50,872 nucleotides of DNA from JBEKCD01 sp050015055 (GTDB taxonomy: Archaea > Thermoproteota > Bathyarchaeia > Bathyarchaeales > Bathycorpusculaceae). Shown one piece after another: positions 1 through 8,877 of this stretch. The stretch is from assembly GCA_050015055.1 (NCBI GenBank), contig JBEKCD010000016.1, positions 1-50,872 on the forward strand, given 5' to 3'. Position 1 is the first letter of the stretch; each line of letters starts with the position of its first letter. The notes below the pieces were generated by a model. That model saw only the letters and a program-made list of their open reading frames with translations, did not search any database and had not been told where the DNA came from. A program made the translations under genes and the position numbers.

Positions 1-1242
1 ATCGCCGGAGAGAAGTTGAAGCTAGACCCAGGAGTGCATGAAGTCCTAAAGCGCCCCATGCGAACCATCATCGTTAATGTTCCAACCACGATGGACGACG
101 GAAGCATAAGAGTCTTCACGGGCTATCGTGTACAATACAACGATGTCTTAGGTCCGACAAAAGGCGGTACAAGATATCACCCCGACCTGACGTTGGACGA
201 GGTCATCGCGCTGGCCGCATGGATGACGCTGAAAACCGCCGTTACAGGGCTTCCTCTTGGGGGCGGCAAAGGTGGAATACGCTGCAACCCCAAAGAAATG
301 TCCCCCGGAGAACTGGAAAGATTAACCCGAGGCTACACACGGGCATTGGCTAGATTCATCGGACCACGCTCAGATGTACCCGCACCTGATGTTTACACGG
401 ACTCTCAAACAATGGCATGGATAATGGACGAATACAGCCAGATAGTGGGATACAACGCCTTCGGAGTCGTGACGGGAAAGCCAGTGGACGTGGGAGGTTC
501 ACTCGGAAGAAACGAAGCAACATCTCGAGGCGTGATGTACACCATAATCGAGGCGGCAAAGCACTTAGGCATAGAGCTTCAAGGGGCAACAGTTGCGGTT
601 CAAGGATTCGGGAACGTGGGCTTTCACTCAGCCAGGCTGCTCCGTGAACTCGGTTGCAAGATAGTTGCAGTCTCGGACTCTAGAGGTGCGATACTTGATC
701 CTGATGGGTTAAACCCGGCAAAGGTCCTGGAGCACAAGAACAAGACGGGCTCCGTTACAGGCTACAAGAATTGCAGAGCGCTCTCGAACAAAGAATTGCT
801 GGAGTTGGAATGTGACATCCTTGTCCCATCAGCCATGGAAAGCCAGATAACCAGGGCAAATGCAGGCAAAATCAAGGCGAAAATCGTGGCTGAAGGCGCA
901 AACGGACCAACCACGCCAGACGCGGACGAAACACTGTACAGAAATGGAGTGTTCGTTATCCCTGACGTCTTAGCCAACTCAGGCGGCGTCATAGTCAGCT
1001 ACTTTGAACAAGTGCAGAACCAAATGAACTATTATTGGACCGAGGAGGAAGTGCGGAGCAAGCTGGAGAGCACGATAGTCAATGCGTTCAAAGATGTTTT
1101 CGCAGTGTCCGAACAGTACAAGGTGAACATGCGAATAGCAGCCTACATGAACGCTGTGAAGAGACTTGCCGATGCAATGTCATTCCGCAATCGGAAAACC
1201 TTTGTTTCAGTCGCCGAGGCACATAACGTCGCAGTCAAATAA
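1..1242 (+). CDS. gdhA: Glutamate dehydrogenase (5' end cut by window edge)
   Basis: Interconverts glutamate and 2-oxoglutarate plus ammonia with NAD(P) in the cytoplasm. The frame is open to base 1, and the first available start (TTG at 16) falls inside the family's conserved N-terminal helix, so about 10-20 residues lie outside the window. Counting from base 16, the substrate motif GPTKGGTRYHP is at about 46-56, GLPLGGGKGG with the catalytic lysine at 78-87, PAPDVYT at 122-128, and the Rossmann loop GFGNVG near 199. About 408 visible residues is normal for the hexameric family of 415-420. A T-run follows the stop. Cofactor preference cannot be told. Confidence 0.95.
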   Translation: MAGEKLKLDPGVHEVLKRPMRTIIVNVPTTMDDGSIRVFTGYRVQYNDVLGPTKGGTRYHPDLTLDEVIALAAWMTLKTAVTGLPLGGGKGGIRCNPKEMSPGELERLTRGYTRALARFIGPRSDVPAPDVYTDSQTMAWIMDEYSQIVGYNAFGVVTGKPVDVGGSLGRNEATSRGVMYTIIEAAKHLGIELQGATVAVQGFGNVGFHSARLLRELGCKIVAVSDSRGAILDPDGLNPAKVLEHKNKTGSVTGYKNCRALSNKELLELECDILVPSAMESQITRANAGKIKAKIVAEGANGPTTPDADETLYRNGVFVIPDVLANSGGVIVSYFEQVQNQMNYYWTEEEVRSKLESTIVNAFKDVFAVSEQYKVNMRIAAYMNAVKRLADAMSFRNRKTFVSVAEAHNVAVK

Positions 1243-1255
1243 CCTCATTTCCCCG

Positions 1256-1267
1256 TTTCTTTTTTTT
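1256..1267 (+). terminator. T-run terminator after gdhA
   Basis: A nearly pure run of T starts 14 bases after the gdhA stop, with no hairpin. This is the usual form of an archaeal intrinsic terminator. Confidence 0.5.
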
Positions 1268-1344
1268 GGTTCCTATGTACATATCCCGCTTATTGTTGAA
1301 CATGACTTAAAAGAGACAAGCGCAGAGCATAGAATTGTGAGAGA

Positions 1345-3276
1345 ATGTCGGTTCATCTCCACACCACGATAACAAGAAAGACAGACGAAATGCTCGAAGA
1401 ACTGGCAAAGACGTACGGTACCAAAAGCCACGTTCTTGAACAAGCGATAGAGACGCTGCTCAGAGTGGAAAAAGTCGGTTCCTGCGACGATTGTGCAGTG
1501 AAGACAAAGATGAAAGAGCAGACAAATCTCAGAGAAGCGCTGGACCTCATGTCTATTGACAAGCATACCATCGACAGTCTTTTGGAAGTAGCCATCGGCA
1601 ACAAGACGATGAAAGACTTCGTCGCTGGACAGAAAGCAGAAGCAAAGAACACCGTCGAAATCCTGAAAGGCTCTGTTGCTTGGCGAAAGCCCTCAAGCTT
1701 CAAAGAATTCATGATGATTCTGGAAGAGATAAAGAACCTCACCAGACTCATCGACATCGCATCATTCAATGAATTAGACAACACCATAATCTTGAGAACA
1801 AGAGTTTTCAAGCGGCTGCCAGAGGTCGCCGCCTTCCAGATAGCAACTGTCCTTGAAGGCTTGCAAATTCCATTCGACATGCGGGTCATGGGAGAAGACA
1901 TCGTCATCAAAATGACCAGAGAAGACCTTTACCTCATGAAGAAGAGAGACTTCAGAGAATCCCTGAGCGAACAAATCGAAAAGCGGCTGCTTAACTCCAC
2001 TCCAGGGCTTTTCAGAAACACGCTTATGCTGGTCGGACCTGCTTTCATGAACTGGGCTGAAAAACACCTTGAGGAACCAATATCCGATTTCGGCTCATTC
2101 CTTGAAGACGTCAGAGTCGCCACAGACTTGGGAGAGCTCCCGAAAGAACCAAAAGAATTCGTGAAAAGTCTGCTGTCCGCCTTCATTAACATGAATTGGT
2201 TTAAGCAAGCAAAGATACTGCAAGAGACCGACAACACCCTGGAGGTCTCGTTTCAATCCACCACCCCATCGGTGACGAAACTCTCCGTCGTCATGCTCTC
2301 CGTTCTCCTCGCAACCCGAGGCTGGAAACTGGTCAAATTTTCAGCAGAACAAACCACCGCCAACATCTCGATACAGTACGTGGGCTCAGGAGACTCCAGC
2401 CTAATGGACCAGATAGTCGAGGTCAGCCTGTATCAAACAATCGGCAAGCAGTTCCTTGACGCCATCCCAGTCCCGCGCGAACTTTTCAACTCGTTCGCTT
2501 CCAAGGTGTACGACAGCAACAAGGAGAAATTCAACGAGATTTACCACACGATGGGTGTTCGCGTAGCAAATGCTATACGGATGATGGCAAGAGACGACAC
2601 GGAAAAAATGAGAAAACTGGCACAAACCTACATCTCCAAGAACGCAGCATTCGCCCAGCCTGAAGCAGAAATCCGATTTGTCGACAGCGAGCACTTCACG
2701 ATAATCTTCAAGAAGATCGACCTGCTCGCAATGAACAGTCAGCGCGCACTCATCGAGTCCATGTTCAAGGAGCTCGGCTACGACATCTCCACAACGGTCT
2801 TCCAAAACCTTCTAAGCTTCAAGCTCAAGCAGCTGGAAAAACCGGTTCTTGAATCCATACCTCGCAAAAAAATGATGAAGGCCTTGATAGATGAAATGTC
2901 GGCAAGCTGTGCTGATGAAGCTTTCGAAATGATAAAGGAACCCATTGATGAAACTTTCCCAGAGGACTATCCGTGGACGATTAGAGAAGTTGGGGATAGG
3001 ATAATGGAGATGTACAGGGAACTCGACGTTGAGGTCGAAGTTGAATACTTTGAAGGAGGCTTCACACTCAAGTACAAAACATGCCCCTACTACACACTCG
3101 TCAAGTCAGGCCAAAAAACATGGCTCTGCAGTCTCAGAAAGAAAACCTTGGACTACATCATCTCCAGAGTCTCACACGGAAAGAAAGCCAAAATAAAAAT
3201 CATCAAGTCTCTACTGAAGAATGAGCACCCCTGCGAATACGCTGTGTTCCTAACAGGATTCCTGGAAGACAGCTAG
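1345..3276 (+). CDS. Large unknown protein with N-terminal ribbon-helix-helix and C-terminal Cys motif
   Basis: 643 residues; I do not recognise the whole protein. Residues 1-45 read like a ribbon-helix-helix DNA-binding segment: a short beta strand, then two helices (TDEMLEELAKTYGTKSHVLE). A CDDC pair follows at 47-50. The rest is a soluble mixed alpha/beta chain with at least two similar-looking sections containing DPI/LPxE-type loops. The C-terminus has cysteines at about 580, 595 and 630 in a CPYY..WLC..HPCEY pattern that recalls the end of 4-vinyl-reductase (V4R)-like ligand domains. No transmembrane segment is visible. The ATG is preceded by GTGAGAGA. It stands alone between gdhA and the convergent pgk. 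A ligand-responsive regulator is a guess. Confidence 0.7.
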   Translation: MSVHLHTTITRKTDEMLEELAKTYGTKSHVLEQAIETLLRVEKVGSCDDCAVKTKMKEQTNLREALDLMSIDKHTIDSLLEVAIGNKTMKDFVAGQKAEAKNTVEILKGSVAWRKPSSFKEFMMILEEIKNLTRLIDIASFNELDNTIILRTRVFKRLPEVAAFQIATVLEGLQIPFDMRVMGEDIVIKMTREDLYLMKKRDFRESLSEQIEKRLLNSTPGLFRNTLMLVGPAFMNWAEKHLEEPISDFGSFLEDVRVATDLGELPKEPKEFVKSLLSAFINMNWFKQAKILQETDNTLEVSFQSTTPSVTKLSVVMLSVLLATRGWKLVKFSAEQTTANISIQYVGSGDSSLMDQIVEVSLYQTIGKQFLDAIPVPRELFNSFASKVYDSNKEKFNEIYHTMGVRVANAIRMMARDDTEKMRKLAQTYISKNAAFAQPEAEIRFVDSEHFTIIFKKIDLLAMNSQRALIESMFKELGYDISTTVFQNLLSFKLKQLEKPVLESIPRKKMMKALIDEMSASCADEAFEMIKEPIDETFPEDYPWTIREVGDRIMEMYRELDVEVEVEYFEGGFTLKYKTCPYYTLVKSGQKTWLCSLRKKTLDYIISRVSHGKKAKIKIIKSLLKNEHPCEYAVFLTGFLEDS

Positions 3277-3593
3277 GTCGCCACGCAGTCTTACGCGCGT
3301 TCATGAAACTAGACAACACAAATCCTCAACCTTCACTTTTTTTGTGTCTCAAACACAGAGAGTGTATTGATTTTGCTTCTGATTGAAAGGAGCATGAATG
3401 GAGTCAGCTGGTTTATCATCTACACAAACTAGCCAAATTACGCCATGCCACGAGCAGCGCTTGCGGAGGGTTCCTTTGCAGTCTTATTCGGTTGAGAATC
3501 TCATCGGAGCTCCGATACTGGTCGGTATTTCGGCGTAATTCTCGAAGATTGGGCTTTGGCGCACTGCCCGCTAGTTGGAAACGGTATGTGACG
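3277..3593. other. Intergenic stretch between convergent genes
   Basis: About 317 bases without a convincing gene. It holds a T-run (near 3338-3344) that may terminate the upstream plus-strand gene, and a perfect 14-base palindrome, ATCGGAGCTCCGAT, at 3503-3516. A 67-codon open frame from 3492 runs into pgk antisense and has no coding character. Confidence 0.5.
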
Positions 3594-4823
3594 TCAAGCT
3601 GTTCTGGCCGCGGCTTTTTCCAGTGCGACGACGCCTGGAAGCTTTTTGCCCATCAGAAACTCTATCAATGCTCCGCCCGCTGTGCTGATGTATGAGATTT
3701 TCTTTGTCAATCCGAATTCTTCTATAGCCGATATCGTGTGTCCTCCTCCAGCTAGAGAGAATGCCTTTGAATTCGCAATTTCTTCAAGGATTTTCTTTGT
3801 TCCAAAGCTGAATTCCTCGTTTTCATAGACTCCCATTGGCCCGCTGATGACGATTGATTTCGCTTTTCTTATGATCTTGGCGTAGTCGTCAACTGTTTTT
3901 GCTCCGATGTCATATGTTGCGTATTCTGTCGGCAGTTCGTCGACGGATATCTCTTTTCTTTTGCCCTTCACTTCAACGGCCATGTCAACCGGAGTCTTGA
4001 TCTTGTCTGGATACTTTTGGATGAGTGCCTTTATGCCGGGCAGGAAGCTCGTGAGCTCTTTCTTCTCAAGGTAGTCCATGTTTGGTTTGCCCAGGTCTAC
4101 GCCTTTTGCCGCTAGGAACACTTGACCTACGACTCCTCCTGTGAGCACGTAGTTCGCTATTTCCTTGTCCAGCACGTATTTTGATATTTCAAGGGAGTCG
4201 TCTGCCTTGGCGCCTCCGAGTACGAATATACATGGTTTCTCGGGGTTTTCCAACACCTTGCCCAGCGATTGGAGTTCCCGCTCCATTATACGTCCCGCAA
4301 CACTCGGCAACACCGCTGTAAAGCCTACCATTGACACGTGTGCTCTGTGCGCGGCTGCGAAGGCATCGTTCACGAAAACATCCGCCAACGGAGCAAGGTT
4401 CCTAACAAGTTCTGTTTTGGCATGCTCTTCCGGAGTCCCGTCCTTGGTTTCACCCGCAAACGTCCTCACGTTCTCCAAGACGAGGATTTCACCGCTCTTC
4501 AAGCTTTTAATTGCGTTCTTGGCTTTTTCTCCGTAAAGATCGTCAACATACTTGACTGGTTTCTTCAGGATTTTGCCCAGGATTTCAGCGTGTTGCTTCA
4601 AGGGGATAAAGTCTGGGTCTCCCTTGCGTCCCTGATGCGCCAGGATAACGACTTTTGCACTCTTCTCAGAAAGCTCTTTTATCGTCGTTTCAGCGTGGGC
4701 GCGAATTCTCGCGTCTTCCAAGATCTTGTGGGTTTTCGGGTCAATTGCCGAGTTGAAGTCAACTCTTACCAGCACGACCTTGTCCTTGACTTTCACATCA
4801 TCCAGCGTAAGGAACTTCGGCAT
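3594..4823 (-). CDS. pgk: Phosphoglycerate kinase, archaeal type
   Basis: Transfers phosphate between 1,3-bisphosphoglycerate and ADP in glycolysis and gluconeogenesis. The N-terminal substrate domain shows LVRVDFNSA (about 19-27), ILAHQGRKGD (about 59-68) and the AHR.HVSMVGF loop. The C-terminal nucleotide domain shows GGAKADDSLE and the glycine-rich LAGGGHTISA loop. 409 residues matches archaeal PGKs rather than the shorter bacterial ones. The ATG has a GGAGTGGGAT leader. It is the second gene of a gap-pgk operon, 70 bases after gap on the same strand. Confidence 0.95.
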   Translation of the reverse strand: MPKFLTLDDVKVKDKVVLVRVDFNSAIDPKTHKILEDARIRAHAETTIKELSEKSAKVVILAHQGRKGDPDFIPLKQHAEILGKILKKPVKYVDDLYGEKAKNAIKSLKSGEILVLENVRTFAGETKDGTPEEHAKTELVRNLAPLADVFVNDAFAAAHRAHVSMVGFTAVLPSVAGRIMERELQSLGKVLENPEKPCIFVLGGAKADDSLEISKYVLDKEIANYVLTGGVVGQVFLAAKGVDLGKPNMDYLEKKELTSFLPGIKALIQKYPDKIKTPVDMAVEVKGKRKEISVDELPTEYATYDIGAKTVDDYAKIIRKAKSIVISGPMGVYENEEFSFGTKKILEEIANSKAFSLAGGGHTISAIEEFGLTKKISYISTAGGALIEFLMGKKLPGVVALEKAAARTA

Positions 4824-4893
4824 GTTATCCCACTCCTGACAACATAAAAAAATGGCGATGAGTGTTTTTTTGGTTTCACTCTTTATGTTCGGG

Positions 4894-5907
4894 TTAGAAG
4901 CCTTCCTTCTTTGCGATCATTCCTATCTGGTCGACCATGCGACATGAGAAGCCCCATTCGTTGTCGTACCATGCGAGCACCTTGACGAAGTTCTTGTCGA
5001 TGACCATTGTTGACTGTGCGTCGAACACTGCCGAGTATGTGCTGTGGAGCACGTCTGATGAGACTATTGGGTCTTCCGTGTATTCCAGAATGCCTTTCAG
5101 AGGACCTGCTGCAGCTGTCTTGAACGCTGCGTTCACTGTTTCTTTGGTTGCTTCTTTCTTCAGCGATGCTGTCAAGTCCACGATTGAGACGTCTGGGACA
5201 GGCACTCGGAGGGCTACTCCGTCTATTTTGCCTTTGAGTTCGGGCATGATCTCGCCGATTGCACGAGCGGCCCCTGTCGATGTGGGAATGATGTTCACCG
5301 CGGCAGCTCTGGCACGTCTCAGATCCTTGTGCACGAGATCTTGTAATCTCTGGTCGTTTGTGTACGCGTGGGCCGTCATCATGAACGCTCTTTCAACCCC
5401 GAAGTTATCATGCAGCACTTTCGTGACAGGGCCGACACAGTTTGTTGTACACGAAGCGTTTGAAATCAAATTGTGTTTCTTGTGATCGTACGACTTATCA
5501 TTCACGCCAATGACCATCGTAACATCAGGGTTAGTTGCCGGCGCCGAAATCAAAACCTTCTTAGCACCTGCCGTAAGGTGCTTTGACGCACCTTCCCTGT
5601 CCGTGAAAAATCCCGTGGATTCCACAGCCAAGTAAACGCCCAAGTCTTTCCAAGGAAGCTGCGCCGGATCTTTCTGCGCAAGAACCTTCAACAGTTTTCC
5701 ATTCACCACAAGATCATTGCCTTTTGCCTGTACATCCCCATTGAATCTTCCGTGAACTGAGTCATATTTCAGCAAGTGCGCAAGTGTTTTTGCGTCCGTT
5801 ATGTCGTTGACAGCCACGAAGTCGATATCAGCTTTTCTTTCTAGAGCTGCTCTGTAAAGGAGGCGCCCGATTCTTCCGAAACCGTTTATAGCTACTTTTA
5901 CCGTCAT
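4894..5907 (-). CDS. gap: Glyceraldehyde-3-phosphate dehydrogenase, bacterial-type (class I)
   Basis: Phosphorylating GAPDH that makes 1,3-bisphosphoglycerate for the adjacent pgk. The protein begins MTVKVAINGFGRIGR; this ATG has a perfect GGTGAT site four bases upstream, so the open frame running upstream to 5982 is not used. The 337-residue protein has the class I Rossmann loop GFGRIG (9-14), Asp35 after strand 2 (NAD preference), catalytic NASCTTNC with Cys153, and the C-terminal WYDNEWG. Most archaea carry the unrelated-looking type II enzyme with a different active-site signature, so this gene looks acquired from bacteria (inference). Confidence 0.95.
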   Translation of the reverse strand: MTVKVAINGFGRIGRLLYRAALERKADIDFVAVNDITDAKTLAHLLKYDSVHGRFNGDVQAKGNDLVVNGKLLKVLAQKDPAQLPWKDLGVYLAVESTGFFTDREGASKHLTAGAKKVLISAPATNPDVTMVIGVNDKSYDHKKHNLISNASCTTNCVGPVTKVLHDNFGVERAFMMTAHAYTNDQRLQDLVHKDLRRARAAAVNIIPTSTGAARAIGEIMPELKGKIDGVALRVPVPDVSIVDLTASLKKEATKETVNAAFKTAAAGPLKGILEYTEDPIVSSDVLHSTYSAVFDAQSTMVIDKNFVKVLAWYDNEWGFSCRMVDQIGMIAKKEGF

Positions 5908-5947
5908 TTTTATCACCATAATTGCGAGTTTTTGTTTACTCATGCTC

Positions 5948-5957
5948 CTAATTAAGT
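5948..5957 (-). promoter_or_regulatory. TATA box for gap-pgk
   Basis: On the minus strand the sequence CTTAATTAGG lies about 40 bases before the chosen gap start, giving a predicted leader of about 15-20 bases that would include the GGTGAT site. Confidence 0.45.
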
Positions 5958-6096
5958 TTCCGACCTGGGATCCGTAAAGCATTGGGCAGACAGCACGTGC
6001 TTTTCAATTTGCCCGAATCGCGCAAATTTCTAACACGAACCTCATCAATCCAAGGCTTTACGTAGGCCACTTTTTTTATTAAGAAATGGGTGGTTC

Positions 6097-7443
6097 TCAG
6101 CGGAGCTTCATCAAAACCATTTCAGCCGCCAAGACTATCGGTTCCCAAGTCTCGCAAAGCGGAGGCGCATAAGCAGTGTCTGCCTTCACAAGATCTCTCG
6201 CAGTCATTTGTCTCTGTATGGCCAATGATATAGCGTTGATCCTCTGAGTCACTTCTTCTCCGCCGATTATTTGAGCCCCAATTATCCTTTGAGACTCCTT
6301 CTCGACCACGAGCTTGACTTTTATTGGCAGAGCCCCAGGATAGTAATCAGCTTTCGTCTTTGAAGTAATCGTGCCTGCTACGGTTTCAAGTCTGGCCCTC
6401 TGCGCTGCAACCTCAGTGAGCCCCGTCCAGCCGCAATCAGTGTCAAACAATCTTGAAACGGCTGAGCCTAGTGCTCCTGTGAAGAGCGAGTAACCGCCTG
6501 CTGCATTGGTTCCCGCAACTTTTCCCTGTCTCACGGCCACTGTGCCCAGCTGCGGTAGGCACGGTCTCTGAGTTGCTATGTTTATCGTTTCTGCGCAGTC
6601 ACCTATTGCGTAAACGTCTTTGGCGCTTGTTTCCATCCGTGCGTTGGTCTTTATGGCTTTTGTCTCTCCCAGGGTTATTCCAGCGTTAGCGGCGAGTTGA
6701 GTGTTTGCTCTCACTCCGAACGCGCTCACGAACAGGTCTGCGTTGATCTGTTCGCCCCCTGCAAGGATGCCCGTCACGGTGTCGGTGCCGACAAATTCTT
6801 CCACGGTCTTACCTGTTAGGATGGTTATTCCTTTTTGTTCAAGCTTTTCCTGGATCATTTTTGCCATTTCAGCATCAAGGGCCTGCGGCAGGACTTGGGG
6901 CAACATCTCGACAACTGTTACTTTCAACCCTTTCTCGTGGAGGGCGATGCCTGCTTCAAGGCCTATCAGGCCGGCTCCCATGATTATCGCGGTTTTTGCC
7001 CCGTTCTTGACCGCGTTGGCTATTCTTTCGCCGTCGTCAAGTGTTCGAAGCGAGCAGATGCCCTGTTTTTCTTTCCCCTTTATGGGCGGTATGAAAGAGG
7101 TTGCTCCCGTAGATATGATGAGGCTGTCGTACGGTACGGTTTCGGCTTTGCCGTTCTTGTCCATGGTTTCGACTGCTTTGTTCTGAGTGCTTAAGGCTGT
7201 AGCCTTGGTTTCGGTTCTGAGGTCCAGCTTCATCATCTGGAAGAAGGCTTGCGGAAAAACGATTAGATCTTTAAAGTTTGGTATCTGACCGCCAATGACG
7301 AAAGGAAGACCGCAACGCGAGTAGCCTGGATATTTTTCTTCAGTCAACAGCGTGATCTCTGCAGTGCGATCCGTCTTTCTGGCTGCAGAGGCTGCATCAA
7401 CACCAGCTGCGTGTGCGCCGATGATTACTATGCGTTTAGGCAT
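6097..7443 (-). CDS. FAD-dependent pyridine nucleotide-disulfide oxidoreductase (NADH oxidase / CoA-disulfide reductase-like)
   Basis: About 448 residues. The FAD-binding loop IVIIGAHAAG is at the N-terminus, the single redox Cys44 sits in YSRCGLP, a second dinucleotide fold begins with IIMGAGLIGLEAG (about 157-169), YAIGDCAE marks the FAD ribityl site, and a C-terminal dimerisation domain follows. One active-site Cys in SRCGLP, not a CxxxxC pair, places it with NADH oxidases and CoA-disulfide reductases rather than true lipoamide dehydrogenases. ATG at 7443 is chosen; a GTG at 7458 overlaps the gcvH stop and would add five residues. The tight link to gcvH suggests a lipoyl or other disulfide substrate (inference). 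Confidence 0.85.
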   Translation of the reverse strand: MPKRIVIIGAHAAGVDAASAARKTDRTAEITLLTEEKYPGYSRCGLPFVIGGQIPNFKDLIVFPQAFFQMMKLDLRTETKATALSTQNKAVETMDKNGKAETVPYDSLIISTGATSFIPPIKGKEKQGICSLRTLDDGERIANAVKNGAKTAIIMGAGLIGLEAGIALHEKGLKVTVVEMLPQVLPQALDAEMAKMIQEKLEQKGITILTGKTVEEFVGTDTVTGILAGGEQINADLFVSAFGVRANTQLAANAGITLGETKAIKTNARMETSAKDVYAIGDCAETINIATQRPCLPQLGTVAVRQGKVAGTNAAGGYSLFTGALGSAVSRLFDTDCGWTGLTEVAAQRARLETVAGTITSKTKADYYPGALPIKVKLVVEKESQRIIGAQIIGGEEVTQRINAISLAIQRQMTARDLVKADTAYAPPLCETWEPIVLAAEMVLMKLR

Positions 7444-7454
7444 TTGCTCTTCCT

Positions 7455-7865
7455 TCACTTTTTAAGAGCTTTATGCCATTCAACTGCTTTGTTGAAGTCC
7501 ATAAGATTGGAAAGTTCTGCTTGGAGGTTTGAAGGCTTCACGATCAGCAGCCATCCCTTGTTGTAAGGGTCTTCGTTCAGCAACTCGGGTTTTGACTGGA
7601 CTTCCGCGTTCACCTGCTCAATGGTTCCGCTTATCGGCGCTACGAGGTCTGAAACGGCTTTGACAGATTCCACCGTCCCATAGGGGTCATTCTGTTTTAT
7701 TGTTCCTCCTGAAGCCGGCAGTTCCGCGTAGACGATTTCTCGCAATTGTTTCTGAGCATAGTCTGTTACGCCCACCCTGACTTTGTCGCCCTCGACTTTT
7801 AGCCATTCGAACTCTTTTGTGTAGTATAATCCTTCAGGCACTTCGTATCCATCAACTTTCACCAT
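7455..7865 (-). CDS. gcvH: Glycine cleavage H-like lipoyl carrier protein
   Basis: Small lipoyl-domain protein of 136 residues. The lipoylation lysine is in GTVESVKAVSDL (Lys69), followed by the typical LVAPISGTI hairpin and the C-terminal NEDPYNKGWLL. It begins VDGYEVPEGLYYTKEFEW as H proteins do. The ATG at 7865 has an AGAGGTGG site at good spacing; the ATG two codons upstream lies too close to that site. No P- or T-protein gene is nearby, so it may be a glycine cleavage subunit encoded apart from its partners, or a lipoyl carrier for another dehydrogenase. It is almost certainly co-transcribed with the FAD oxidoreductase downstream. Confidence 0.92.
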   Translation of the reverse strand: MVKVDGYEVPEGLYYTKEFEWLKVEGDKVRVGVTDYAQKQLREIVYAELPASGGTIKQNDPYGTVESVKAVSDLVAPISGTIEQVNAEVQSKPELLNEDPYNKGWLLIVKPSNLQAELSNLMDFNKAVEWHKALKK

Positions 7866-7911
7866 GTTCATCCACCTCTAAGTAATGCAGTTATTGTTTC
7901 TTACTGCAACC

Positions 7912-7926
7912 TTTAAGATTAACTGT
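7912..7926 (-). promoter_or_regulatory. Promoter element for gcvH operon
   Basis: Minus strand ACAGTTAATCTTAAA, ending in a CTTAAAGG TATA-like box about 50 bases before gcvH. The same 15 bases occur before the gene at 39014. Confidence 0.4.
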
Positions 7927-8070
7927 TCGCAAAAGCCAATGCTCTCAAGCGTTCTACAGATTCCGTGGGCCATGGTCCTGTTGGATCGCGCGCTAGCTTA
8001 TCAATACTAAAAAATATCACAAAGAGGAAAACGCGTCATGCTCTGATTAGCGGGCATTCAAGCATGAAGG

Positions 8071-8078
8071 AATAAATA
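8071..8078 (+). promoter_or_regulatory. TATA box for methyltransferase (leaderless)
   Basis: AATAAATA is centred about 26 bases before the ATG at 8100 with no ribosome binding site between them, as expected for a leaderless archaeal transcript. Confidence 0.5.
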
Positions 8079-8099
8079 GCGAGAAAAAAGAATAAAATC

Positions 8100-8855
8100 A
8101 TGGAATTCTCCAATTCTTACGAGGATCCTAAGCGTGCAGAAGCCTACGCTAAACTGGAGTTTCCCGGCACGTACTACTTGGCATACAGGGATTTGCCTGA
8201 AATCATATTTAAAAGCGTTAAGGCAAGAAAGGCGATAGATTTCGGGTGTGGCACGGGACGTTCCACAAGGTTTCTGCAAAAACTCGGGTTCAGTGTCGTC
8301 GGCGTGGACATATCACTGGACATGATAAAAAAGGCAAGAGAAATGGATCCCAAAGGAGATTATCGTCTCATTGAAGAGGGCGACTTCAGTCAGTTCAAAG
8401 ATAAGGCCTACGATCTTGCACTCTCCGTATTCACGTTTGACAATATTCCAACGATGGAAAAGAAAGTCAAGAATTTCACAGAAATCAGAAGGCTGCTGAA
8501 CAACGAAGGAAGGTTAGTAAACGTAGTCTCTTCACCAGAAATATACGTCCATGAATGGACATCATTTTCTACCAAGGACTACCCTGAGAATAAACACGCT
8601 AAAAGCGGAGACAAAGTGAGGATAATTCAAACAGACATAGAGGACAAGAGGCCCGTAGAAGATATTGTTTGGACCGATGAGTATTACCAAGAGACTTTCA
8701 AGAGAGCTGGACTAGAATTAGTCGAGACTTACAAACCGTTAGCCAAAGAGGATGAACCGTATGAATGGATCAATGAAACAAAGATTGCCCCTTGGGTTAT
8801 TTACGTATTGAAAGGAAACATAAAACCTCGTACGAATTCAAAATCACGGGATTGA
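8100..8855 (+). CDS. Class I SAM-dependent methyltransferase
   Basis: 251 residues. Motif I is IDFGCGTGRST (about 47-57), followed by VVGVDISLDMI (motif II acidic residue) and LALSVFTFDN (motif IV region), the order of a Rossmann-fold class I methyltransferase of the Methyltransf_11/25 type. The N-terminal YEDPKRAEAYAKLEFPGTYYLAYRD recalls small-molecule methyltransferases. The substrate cannot be predicted. It stands alone with its own promoter and ends 22 bases before the convergent regulator. Confidence 0.85.
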   Translation: MEFSNSYEDPKRAEAYAKLEFPGTYYLAYRDLPEIIFKSVKARKAIDFGCGTGRSTRFLQKLGFSVVGVDISLDMIKKAREMDPKGDYRLIEEGDFSQFKDKAYDLALSVFTFDNIPTMEKKVKNFTEIRRLLNNEGRLVNVVSSPEIYVHEWTSFSTKDYPENKHAKSGDKVRIIQTDIEDKRPVEDIVWTDEYYQETFKRAGLELVETYKPLAKEDEPYEWINETKIAPWVIYVLKGNIKPRTNSKSRD

Positions 8856-8877
8856 AAACAGCACAAAATGAATCCTC

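Noticed and set aside
3492..3695. 67-codon open frame before pgk
   Set aside because: Runs antisense into pgk, without a ribosome binding site or recognisable motif.
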